Of a stretch of 6,224 nt of DNA, positions 1 to 6,224 are shown piece by piece; within the stretch, counting starts at the first letter, position 1; the number at the start of each line of letters is the position of its first letter. Where the stretch lies: positions 1 through 6,224 of the forward strand of contig SLIY01000108.1 of the NCBI GenBank assembly GCA_007135385.1. Direction: 5' to 3'. The translations under genes were made by a program, and so were the position numbers. The notes under the pieces were generated by a model, which saw nothing but the letters and a program-made list of their open reading frames with translations, was not told the DNA's origin and ran no database searches. Source of the stretch: Leptolyngbyaceae cyanobacterium CSSed165cm_216. Lineage in GTDB: Bacteria; Cyanobacteriota; Cyanobacteriia; Phormidesmidales; Phormidesmidaceae.

Positions 1-568
1 AGCTTTCAAAGAGTTCGCGGGCGTTGGCGAGGTTCTTTTCGGTGTTTGCGATCGCACCATCAATCCCCTCAAACGCCTCATCCAATATCGCCACAATCCG
101 CTTTTGGTCAGCAAGAGAGGCTGGAAACGGAATGGGAATCTTTTTGAGTAGCTGCGATTTGATTCCCTTAACTGTCGCTCCAGTTCCCTTCTCATGAATG
201 CGTTTCTGCATGAGACCGGATAGAAGAAGATATTTGAGAAATGTCGGATCCAAGACTTCTCTGTCGGGCTGCATCACAATAATGCGCTGTGCGAAAACCA
301 CCTTTTCGGCGGTATCTAGTTGAGCAACGTTGCCAAGTGGGGCTTCTGTTGTAAATAGGACATCCTCTTTTTTGGGAATGCCTCGTGTCATCCACTCACT
401 ATAAATGTCTGGATCTACAAACTCCCTAGGCTCAATTTGTAGATAGCCCATTTTGACGTTCTTTGCCGTAATCAAACGCATTCCCGATTCGGTCTTTTTG
501 GGGGTTCTCCCTCTATAGTCAATGAATCTGACAACTTCCTCAAGGGGACAAGTCCTCCATCCCTTCAT
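1..568 (-). CDS. hsdS: Type I restriction-modification specificity subunit HsdS, 3'-truncated by the window edge
   Basis: This is the DNA-recognition subunit of a type I restriction-modification complex, which directs HsdM (and HsdR, if present) to a bipartite target. The frame is open from the ATG at 568 to the window edge, giving 189 complete codons. HsdS proteins usually have about 400-450 residues and two target recognition domains (TRDs), so the second TRD and the C-terminus should lie left of position 1. Residues 1 to about 150 form TRD1, with a typical opening (LEEVVRFIDYRGRTPKK, residues 9-25) and a typical closing segment (GTGATVKGI... then KKIPIPFP, residues 128-149). Residues about 150-189 (LADQKRIVAILDEAF onward) match the start of the central conserved helical spacer, which in this family sets the distance between half-sites and contacts HsdM. 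The start is chosen because the ATG forms an ATGA overlap with the hsdM stop, implying co-transcription and translational coupling. Local GC is lower than in the neighbouring genes. The target sequence cannot be predicted. Confidence 0.93.
   Translation of the reverse strand, partial: MKGWRTCPLEEVVRFIDYRGRTPKKTESGMRLITAKNVKMGYLQIEPREFVDPDIYSEWMTRGIPKKEDVLFTTEAPLGNVAQLDTAEKVVFAQRIIVMQPDREVLDPTFLKYLLLSGLMQKRIHEKGTGATVKGIKSQLLKKIPIPFPASLADQKRIVAILDEAFEGIDGAIANTEKNLANARELFES
48..55. repeat. HIP1 palindrome GCGATCGC (in hsdS)
   Basis: An exact GCGATCGC octamer lies inside the central conserved segment of hsdS, encoding part of GAIAN. It is the only copy within the RM genes. Confidence 0.85.
565..568 (-). 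promoter_or_regulatory. ATGA stop/start overlap coupling hsdM to hsdS
   Basis: On the minus strand the last bases of hsdM read ATGA: the TGA ends hsdM and the ATG begins hsdS. A GGGGGG run lies about 8 bases before the hsdS ATG, inside the hsdM coding end, and could act as a poor ribosome binding site. The inference is that hsdS translation depends largely on ribosomes finishing hsdM, which would keep the two subunits in step. Confidence 0.8.
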
Positions 569-2019
569 CGCAACATCCCCCCAATCCCAGCCAAAATCCC
601 TGCACTCTCTGCATCCAGTGCCGCTATCTCATCCATAATTTCCTGCGGGTCGCGAAGGGGGGCTTCTTCTGGGGCGTTGGGGTTCTTTACCGACAGGTCA
701 AAAGTTTCGGGATCAACATCCTCCAAATCCAAAAACCAAGATTTCTCCGTTTCCGCAAACGTCGCCTGGAGTTCCACAAACTCCTTCAGGTCATCGTCAT
801 TCAACGGGTGGGTTTTGCCCATATTCCGCCCTGGGTCGAGCTGGTAATACCAGACCTTCTCCGTCGGCTGGCCCTTCTCAAAAAACAGCACCACCGTCTT
901 CACCCCCGCCCCAATGAACGTGCCGCCGGGGCAGTCGAGCACCGTGTGCAGGTTGCAGCTCGACAGCAGCTCTCGCCGAATGGCGCGGGAGGCATTGTCA
1001 GAGTTCGATAGAAAGGTGTTTTTGATCACCACCGCCGCTCTGCCCCCCTGCCGCAGCATCTTGATGAAGTGCTGCAAAAACAGGAACGCCGTTTCCCCCG
1101 TTTTGATCGGGAAGTTTTGCTGCACCTCCTTCCGCTCTTTGCCCCCAAACGGCGGATTCGCCAGGATCACATCAAAGCGATTCTTGTCCTGAACATCGCT
1201 GAGGTTTTCCGTCAGGGTGTTGGTGTGGACGATATTCGGCGCATCGATGCCATGCAGAATCATGTTCATGATGCCGATGACATAGGCCAGACTCTTCTTC
1301 TCTTTGCCGGTGAAGGTGCGGGTTTGCAAGTCTTCGAGCTGCTGGGTCGTGAGCTGGCCCCGGCGCAGGTACTCATAGCTCTCGCACAAAAACCCCGCCG
1401 AGCCGCAGGCCCCGTCGTAAATCGTCTCCCCCAGTTGGGGCCGCACCACCTGAATCATGGCGCGAATCAGCGGACGCGGCGTGTAATACTCCCCGCCGTT
1501 GCGCCCCGCGTTGCCCATATTTTTGATTTTGGCCTCATACAGGTGCGAGAGTTCGTGCTTCTCTTCCTGGGAGCCAAACCGCAGCTCGTCGATATACTCC
1601 AGCGCATCCCGCAGGCTGTAGCCACTCTGAAACTTGTTTTTGATCTCCCCAAAAATCTCGCCAATCTTGTACTCGATGGTGTTGGGACTGCTGGCCCGCT
1701 GCTTAAACCCTTGCAGATAGGGAAACAGCTTGTGGTTAACAAAGTCGATCAGGTCATCGCCGATTAGCGCGTTGTCGTGGTCAAGCTCACCATTGGCCTG
1801 CTTGGGCGCCGCCCAGCTCGACCAGCGATAGGCTTCCTCTAGCAAAAACGTATAAGGCTTACCCAGCAGCTCAGCTTCGATCGCCCGCTCATACTCCAGG
1901 TCATCCAAATATTTCAAAAATAGCAGCCATGATGTCTGCTCCGTGTAGTCTAGCTCGGTGGTGCAGCCTGCCTCTTTCCAGAGAACGTCATCAAGGTTTC
2001 TGAAGGTCTGTTCAAACAT
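565..2019 (-). CDS. hsdM: Type I restriction-modification DNA methyltransferase subunit HsdM (N6-adenine)
   Basis: This is the modification subunit of a type I RM system. It transfers a methyl group from S-adenosylmethionine to N6 of adenine in the site chosen by HsdS. The 484-residue length is usual for the family. Residues 1 to about 130 form the helical N-terminal HsdM domain (MFEQTFRNLDDVLW; later WLLFLKYLDDLE at 31-42). The N6-MTase domain follows: GGEYYTPR (175-182), the SAM-binding motif I YDGACGSAGFL (201-211), and the catalytic motif IV NPPF within ANPPFGG (287-293). The conserved GAGVKTVVLFF segment lies at 370-380. The C-terminal tail is the usual short helix pairing with HsdS (IMDEIAALDAESAGIL, 461-476). 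No active-site residue is missing. The ATG at 2019 gives the canonical N-terminus; its upstream region has only a weak purine run (AGAAGA) and no strong Shine-Dalgarno. It lies 123 bp downstream of the SNF2 stop and overlaps hsdS by 4 bp. Assignment as HsdM is firm; the target is unknown. Confidence 0.97.
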   Translation of the reverse strand: MFEQTFRNLDDVLWKEAGCTTELDYTEQTSWLLFLKYLDDLEYERAIEAELLGKPYTFLLEEAYRWSSWAAPKQANGELDHDNALIGDDLIDFVNHKLFPYLQGFKQRASSPNTIEYKIGEIFGEIKNKFQSGYSLRDALEYIDELRFGSQEEKHELSHLYEAKIKNMGNAGRNGGEYYTPRPLIRAMIQVVRPQLGETIYDGACGSAGFLCESYEYLRRGQLTTQQLEDLQTRTFTGKEKKSLAYVIGIMNMILHGIDAPNIVHTNTLTENLSDVQDKNRFDVILANPPFGGKERKEVQQNFPIKTGETAFLFLQHFIKMLRQGGRAAVVIKNTFLSNSDNASRAIRRELLSSCNLHTVLDCPGGTFIGAGVKTVVLFFEKGQPTEKVWYYQLDPGRNMGKTHPLNDDDLKEFVELQATFAETEKSWFLDLEDVDPETFDLSVKNPNAPEEAPLRDPQEIMDEIAALDAESAGILAGIGGMLR

Positions 2020-2077
2020 GGGTCTTCTAAGCAGGTTAGCTGGGGTGGCCTATGCTAATAGTACACGCTCACCATCC

Positions 2078-2089
2078 AGGGGAACCCCT
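2078..2089. repeat. Short inverted repeat AGGGG-AA-CCCCT
   Basis: Five-base perfect arms flank a 2-base centre. The loop is too small for a full RNA hairpin; opening one pair leaves a 4-bp stem with a 4-base loop. An outer CCAG/CTGG pair on the minus strand (around 2075-2095) could form an alternative stem. There is no T-run after it in either direction. It could be an operator-like site near the possible hsdM promoter or simply chance. Confidence 0.3.
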
Positions 2090-2118
2090 TCTCTGGCTAA
2101 AGTAGCTCAACAGACACC

Positions 2119-2126
2119 GCGATCGC
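2119..2126. repeat. HIP1 palindrome GCGATCGC (intergenic)
   Basis: An exact octamer just downstream of the SNF2 stop codon and the only noncoding copy. It is not under coding constraint, so it shows that the bias is not just a codon-use effect. Confidence 0.85.
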
Positions 2127-2142
2127 AGGCAAAGTCTCATCC

Positions 2143-5100
2143 CTACCCTTCGCTAATCAGCTGCAATAGTTGGTCGGTGGAAATCTTACCGCTCATGTCG
2201 GTGCCTTCTAGCAGGCTGTCGGCCAGGTCGCGTTTTTGCCGGTGCAGGTCAACAATTTTCTCCTCAATGGTGTTTTTGGCCACTAGACGATAGATGGTGA
2301 CCGGGCGCTGTTGGCCGATGCGGTGGGCGCGATCGCTGGCTTGATCTTCCACCGCTGGGTTCCACCAGGGGTCCATGTGAATCACATAGTCGGCGGCCGT
2401 GAGGTTGAGGCCGGTGCCCCCCGCCTTCAGGCTAATTAAGAACACATCCCCCTGCCCAGCCTGGAAGGCATCCACCCGTTTCTGGCGGTCTTTGGCGGGG
2501 GTGCTGCCATCCAGATACTGGTAGTGAATGTTTTGGCCGTCCAGAAACTGCCGCAGAATGGTCAAGTGGTCCACAAACTGACTGAATACCAGGGCCTTGT
2601 GGTTATTTTCTATCAGTTCTTCCAGAATGTCCCCAAAGGCTTCCAGCTTGGCGCTGGGCAAGGGGGTATCGGCATTGACCAGACGGGTGTTACAGCAGGC
2701 CCGCCGCAGCCGCATAATTTCCGCCAGCACTTGCAGGTGTTTGGTGCCCGCCTCCACAGTGGGGTCGGCCAGCTTTTCCACCGCATCCCGCCGTAGGGCT
2801 TCATAGAAGGCCATTTCCTGGGCACTGAGTTCCACCTGGAGGGTGACTTCAGTACGGGCGGGCAGTTCGTCTAGCACCTGGCTCTTGGTGCGGCGCAGAA
2901 TGAAGGGCTGAATCAGCCGCTTCAGCCGATTGCGGGCGGCTTTATCCTGGTTGCGCTCGATGGCGTTGGCAAATTTTTGGCTGAACTGGTCCTGGGAGCC
3001 CAGCAACCCGGGGTTGATGAACCGGAACAGGTTCCACAGTTCCCCCAGGTGGTTTTCGATCGGGGTGCCAGTGGTGAGAATTTTGAAGCCCCCCTGGAGC
3101 TGCATCGCCGCCTTAGACCGTTTAGTGGCCGAGTTCTTAATCGCCTGGGCCTCGTCTAGAACAATGGTTTGCCACTGCACCTGGGCCAGCATTGCCGCTA
3201 CATCATCTTGTTGCAGCAGGCCGTAGCTGCACACCAACAGATCAAAGGGCTGTAGGTTGTCTAGCAGCTTTTGGCGATCGCCGCTGCCCAGCTGCTTCGG
3301 CGTCAGGGTGGGGGCAAACTTTTCCGCCTCGCTAATCCAGTTCATGCACACCGAGGTGGGGGCGACAATCAGGGTAGGGCCGTCGGGGGCGCGGGTGAGA
3401 ATCACCGCCAGGGCTTGCAGGGTTTTGCCCAGGCCCATGTCATCGGCCAGGCAAGCCCCCACTCCCCAGTGGGCCAGGCGGGCCAGCCAGTTAAACCCTT
3501 CGATCTGGTAGTCCCGTAGCTCCGCTTGCAGGGTGGAGGGCAGCTCCGGCTGGAGGTTTTGGGCGGCTTTTAGGCGTTTGACGTGGTCTTTCCAGTGCTT
3601 GTCGGTTTTGAGTTGGCCCACCTCCTCCATCCAGTCGTCCATGGCCAGGGAGGCCAGGGGATGGAACCGCACCCCGTTCCCGCTTTTCTCAGAAAAGGCG
3701 CGCATGTCATCTAGGCGCTTGCGAAACTCTTGGGTCAGGGCCAGGAACTGACCATCGGCCAGCTTCACAAACCGACCAGGGGAGGCCTCTAGCAGCTCCA
3801 TCAGCCGCTGCATGTCCAGCACCTCATCGTCGCTGATTTGCAGCTCACCACTGGCGGCAAACCAGTCCCGCTGGCGTTTGATCTGGATTTTGAAGTTACT
3901 GAGGCTGACTCGGCTGGCGATGCGCATCTTTTCCCCTTCCGGCCATTCCACCACTGCCTGGTCCCCCAACTCCTGAATTTCCAGCAGCAGTTCCAGGCAG
4001 GCTTCGGGGTCATCAATTAACCACTCCCCCGCTTCATCATCGAGCCGCTGCAGGGTGGGGCAAGTGGTTTCGACGGTGCGGGCCAGGGCTTTCTCCTGCT
4101 TTAGGTCACGGTGGGTTTGCAGCCGTTTGCCGTCGATGTCGGCAATCACCATTTCGCCGCCGCTACCGGGGCGATAGTAGGGGCCATCCTCCCCAAAGGG
4201 GCGCGTCAGCAGGGCCACCTTTAGTCCTTCCCCGGCGGGGAGCAGGTGCAGGTGGGGTTGGGGATTGGCGTCCACCGCCTCGGCATCGGCCACCCCGCCA
4301 CCAATGTCAGAATGCACCGTCACCAGCCCAGCCACGGCGTTGATCGCCGCTAGCACTTGCTCTTTGGCGGCTTCGGGCACCTCTAGGGAATTCTGAGGTC
4401 CCAGCACCTCGGCGATGCGATGGTGGTTGGCGGTAAATTCCACCACCCTGAGCCGGGTGGGGGTCTCCTTGACTAGGGCGATCGCGGCTTTGCCCTCTAT
4501 CGCTGGGGTCAGGGAAATGGCTAGCTTACCCGCTTGGGCCTGACGCACCATCAGGGCAGGTTCCCCCTTCACCACCTCCACCCGCATGGTGGGAGAATCT
4601 TCCCAAAACACCAGGGGATGGCCCACCAGATCCAGCAGGGCCTGCTCCTGAAATTTGTAGTTGTCGTAGCCGTAGCTGTAGTTATCCTGCACCAGGTTAG
4701 AGCAAATTTGGATGTCTTGGGGGGTGAGATAGTCAAAGGAGCGCAGCTCTTGTTTCAGGCGCTTGAGGGCGATCGCCCGTCCCCGGCTCCAGCCCCCCTT
4801 GACGCTAATTTTCTGCTCCTTGGGCTGGAGCTGCCAACTGTCATGGGGATAGACGGTCAAAAACCAGACCAGTCGATAGCTGGTGGGCGCTGTGGTAGTG
4901 GCCTGTTTAGGGGTGGTGGGATTGAGCCCCATCAGGGCCGTTAAGGACAGTTCCCAGGGTTCCTTGGGTTGAATTAAATCCACCAGGGGGTGAATGCCGG
5001 TTTTCTCACGCAGGGCCGTGGCCTCTTTGCCATAGGTGCCGTCAGGATCTAGACGGGTCAGCAGTTCCGCCATTTCCAGGGCAAACCAGTCATAGCCAGC

Positions 5101-6224
5101 GGCCTGGGCTTTCTTGTAAAACTGCCCTACGTAGTTGGGCAGCCGTTGACGAGCATTGCCCAGATCCACCCAGTAGAGACTGAGCATGTCAATCAGCGTC
5201 TCAAAGCTAGAGGCATTCTCCAGGGTGCTGACCGGAGTACTGGTGAGATAGCGCTTGGCCGCTGTGTTGCCCTGCAGCACCTGGGCGACTTTTTCCAGAC
5301 AGCTATACATCACACTCATCCAGTGGTGATAACCCTGGTCAGCAATCAGGTGGGCATACTCTTCTGCCTGCTTTAGGCTAGGGGGAGAGCCCGCTTGAAT
5401 CAGGGCCATCACCAAAAACAGCCCAGCCGTGCTATTAAAGTAAACCTTGCGCTTGCTGGTCTTTTTTTTCAGCCACTTTAGGGCCACAGTACCCACTTCG
5501 ATGGTTTGGTCATAGTCCCCTTGCAAGCTGCTCAGCCACCCCTGCAACAGCAGGGTCTCTTCTGGGGACTCTTGGGCTAATTCGGTCAAGGCCGTCTGGG
5601 CCTCCTGCAGATGGCCTCGGACCAGCAGTTGTTCAATCCAGAGGTTCCTCAAGCGCTCGGAGACAGTGACGTCGGGGCGGCTACATGCTTCCTGGAGTAG
5701 GGCAAAGGCATCCTCCGCTGGCGTCACCGCCATCATCGAGTTGAGACAGAGGCTGCTGAGGGCAACTTCATACAGGTTGGGATCTGGTTTGAGGGTGACG
5801 AACCAGTCGCGCTCGAAGGGATTGTTACAAATCAGCTCCATCACCTGGGTGATGGAAATAGCGTTAGAAGAAAACAGGGTGTTGTAGTAAGCGTCAAACT
5901 GGGCTGCCATGTATTCCCAGTCGACTCGGTACAGCCCGATCCGCACCTCCCGAATCAATTGATCTTGGTTGTGAAAGTGACGCTGGCTTTTGTTCCAGGG
6001 AACAGTTGATATGGGCAGTTTTTCCTGCACGGCCTTGACCATAGCCTCAAAAGTGCCCTGGTGCAGGGCGTCGCGGGTGGCCACTTCCACCAACAGGGGG
6101 GGGCACTGCGGTGCATAACTACTGGCGGTGGTGAGCAGTCCTTGCTTAATCAGCCGATTAAAATGAGGATTAAGTTCGGCCAGGGTGACTTGTTGGCGCT
6201 GGCCACTGTGGCGCAGGTAAGCAT
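2143..6224 (-). CDS. SNF2-family ATPase/helicase with long TPR-like N-terminal region, 5'-truncated by the window edge
   Basis: This is a superfamily 2 SNF2-type ATPase, probably a DNA translocase that remodels protein-DNA complexes; its precise role is unknown. The frame is open from the right edge to the TAG at 2143, giving 1359 visible residues (numbered from the codon at 6222). A TTG at 6093 is a possible start, but the same frame continues upstream with protein-like sequence (LAELNPHFNRLIKQGLL) while the other two minus-strand frames are closed, so the start lies outside. Residues about 190-395 are helical and TPR-like (HLQEAQTALTELAQ...; GDYDQTIEVGTVALKWL). A Thr/Pro-rich linker at about 434-448 leads to an unplaced middle region (to about 890), including the WFAASGE segment (787-793) typical just before bacterial SNF2 cores. 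Core motifs: LRDYQ (902-906), Walker A DDMGLGKT (927-934), Ia TLIVAPTSV (950-958), motif II DEAQ (1023-1026), III TGTPIEN (1051-1057), YLDGSTP (1236-1242), V LKAGGTGLNLT (1265-1275), VI DRAHRIGQ (1297-1304). No nuclease motif was seen, so it is not HsdR. Confidence 0.93.
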   Translation of the reverse strand, partial: AYLRHSGQRQQVTLAELNPHFNRLIKQGLLTTASSYAPQCPPLLVEVATRDALHQGTFEAMVKAVQEKLPISTVPWNKSQRHFHNQDQLIREVRIGLYRVDWEYMAAQFDAYYNTLFSSNAISITQVMELICNNPFERDWFVTLKPDPNLYEVALSSLCLNSMMAVTPAEDAFALLQEACSRPDVTVSERLRNLWIEQLLVRGHLQEAQTALTELAQESPEETLLLQGWLSSLQGDYDQTIEVGTVALKWLKKKTSKRKVYFNSTAGLFLVMALIQAGSPPSLKQAEEYAHLIADQGYHHWMSVMYSCLEKVAQVLQGNTAAKRYLTSTPVSTLENASSFETLIDMLSLYWVDLGNARQRLPNYVGQFYKKAQAAGYDWFALEMAELLTRLDPDGTYGKEATALREKTGIHPLVDLIQPKEPWELSLTALMGLNPTTPKQATTTAPTSYRLVWFLTVYPHDSWQLQPKEQKISVKGGWSRGRAIALKRLKQELRSFDYLTPQDIQICSNLVQDNYSYGYDNYKFQEQALLDLVGHPLVFWEDSPTMRVEVVKGEPALMVRQAQAGKLAISLTPAIEGKAAIALVKETPTRLRVVEFTANHHRIAEVLGPQNSLEVPEAAKEQVLAAINAVAGLVTVHSDIGGGVADAEAVDANPQPHLHLLPAGEGLKVALLTRPFGEDGPYYRPGSGGEMVIADIDGKRLQTHRDLKQEKALARTVETTCPTLQRLDDEAGEWLIDDPEACLELLLEIQELGDQAVVEWPEGEKMRIASRVSLSNFKIQIKRQRDWFAASGELQISDDEVLDMQRLMELLEASPGRFVKLADGQFLALTQEFRKRLDDMRAFSEKSGNGVRFHPLASLAMDDWMEEVGQLKTDKHWKDHVKRLKAAQNLQPELPSTLQAELRDYQIEGFNWLARLAHWGVGACLADDMGLGKTLQALAVILTRAPDGPTLIVAPTSVCMNWISEAEKFAPTLTPKQLGSGDRQKLLDNLQPFDLLVCSYGLLQQDDVAAMLAQVQWQTIVLDEAQAIKNSATKRSKAAMQLQGGFKILTTGTPIENHLGELWNLFRFINPGLLGSQDQFSQKFANAIERNQDKAARNRLKRLIQPFILRRTKSQVLDELPARTEVTLQVELSAQEMAFYEALRRDAVEKLADPTVEAGTKHLQVLAEIMRLRRACCNTRLVNADTPLPSAKLEAFGDILEELIENNHKALVFSQFVDHLTILRQFLDGQNIHYQYLDGSTPAKDRQKRVDAFQAGQGDVFLISLKAGGTGLNLTAADYVIHMDPWWNPAVEDQASDRAHRIGQQRPVTIYRLVAKNTIEEKIVDLHRQKRDLADSLLEGTDMSGKISTDQLLQLISEG
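2329..2336. repeat. HIP1 palindrome GCGATCGC (SNF2 motif VI region)
   Basis: An exact octamer within the codons for the SDRAH part of helicase motif VI. Confidence 0.85.
3274..3281. repeat. HIP1 palindrome GCGATCGC (SNF2 ATPase lobe 1)
   Basis: An exact octamer, extended to GGCGATCGCC, within the codons for SGDRQ in the first ATPase lobe. Confidence 0.85.
4478..4485. repeat. HIP1 palindrome GCGATCGC (SNF2 middle region)
   Basis: An exact octamer within the codons for AAIAL in the unplaced middle region of the SNF2 protein. Confidence 0.85.
4769..4776. repeat. HIP1 palindrome GCGATCGC (SNF2 middle region, second copy)
   Basis: An exact octamer, extended to GGCGATCGCC, within the codons for RAIALK. 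It lies about 290 bp from the previous copy. Confidence 0.85.

Larger units (their letters stand above)
2020..2142. other. Intergenic gap between the SNF2 gene and hsdM
   Basis: This 123-bp gap is the only noncoding stretch in the window. It contains a HIP1 octamer near the SNF2 end and a 5-bp inverted repeat in the middle. On the minus strand TTCCCC (2084-2079) lies 18 bases upstream of TATTAG (2060-2055), each a partial match to sigma-70-type boxes, so an hsdM promoter is possible but weakly supported. No U-tract follows the inverted repeat, so there is no convincing terminator after the SNF2 gene. Read-through from SNF2 into hsdM therefore cannot be excluded. Confidence 0.6.

Noticed and set aside
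192..395. Minus-strand 67-codon frame inside hsdS
   Set aside because: It is out of frame with hsdS, whose own frame carries the family sequence over the same bases. The translation is Arg/Ser-rich and looks like a shadow.
1471..1488. Mutated catalytic region in HsdM because motif I is GACGSAGF rather than PACGSGGF
   Set aside because: The GxG-type loop of motif I varies in this family (AGTAGF-type forms are known in active enzymes), and the catalytic NPPF is intact.
1069..1767. Plus-strand open frame of 232 codons opposite hsdM
   Set aside because: It lies fully antisense to a clearly recognised hsdM. It is a by-product of GC-rich codon use, and its translation has no recognisable domain.
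2078..2095. Intrinsic terminator after the SNF2 gene
   Set aside because: The stem is only 4-5 bp and no T-run follows it on the minus strand (the next bases are GGATGG).
3145..3156. Motif II of the SNF2 ATPase reads DEAQ rather than DEAH/DEGH, possible loss of activity
   Set aside because: The catalytic Asp-Glu pair is intact and DEAQ is common in bacterial SNF2 proteins. All other motifs are also present.
4534..4944. Plus-strand open frame of 136 codons opposite the SNF2 gene
   Set aside because: It is antisense to a continuous, protein-like SNF2 frame. The His/Gly/Pro-rich translation is typical of a shadow frame.
2143..6224. SNF2 protein as the HsdR subunit of the RM system
   Set aside because: The core is SNF2-type (DRAHRIGQ motif VI) and I see no PD-(D/E)XK nuclease. 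HsdR proteins have an N-terminal nuclease and a different helicase signature.

Overview
The window looks like chromosomal DNA from a cyanobacterium. The octamer GCGATCGC (HIP1, the highly iterated palindrome of many cyanobacteria) occurs six times in 6.2 kb, where roughly 0.1 would be expected by chance. The large helicase also resembles the long SNF2 proteins found in cyanobacteria. Genus cannot be called from the sequence. All genes are on the minus strand, so the genetic order reads from the right edge of the window to the left.

Layout in reading direction: (1) From the right edge to about 2143 is a very long SNF2-family ATPase. It is open at its 5' end, so its true start lies outside the window. 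It has an alpha-helical, TPR-like N-terminal part, a long middle region and a C-terminal SNF2 ATPase/helicase core with intact motifs. (2) A 123-bp gap (2020-2142) holds one HIP1 site, a short inverted repeat and at most a weak promoter. (3) hsdM (2019-565) is a complete N6-adenine methyltransferase subunit of a type I restriction-modification system. (4) hsdS (568 to the left edge) is the DNA-specificity subunit. It overlaps hsdM by 4 bp (ATGA) and is cut off by the window after its first target recognition domain and the start of the central conserved helix.

HsdM and HsdS together would form the sequence-specific methyltransferase (M2S1 in known systems). The hsdR motor/nuclease subunit is not in the window; if present, it would most simply lie downstream of hsdS. 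The SNF2 protein has no visible nuclease motif and should not be taken for HsdR. Whether it works with the RM genes or is only a neighbour cannot be decided here.

No RNA genes, insertion sequences, CRISPR arrays or convincing intrinsic terminators were seen. I found no clear new system. The most useful second looks are the unplaced N-terminal half of the SNF2 protein, its juxtaposition with a type I RM locus, the lower-GC hsdS recognition region, and the start-codon problem of the SNF2 gene.
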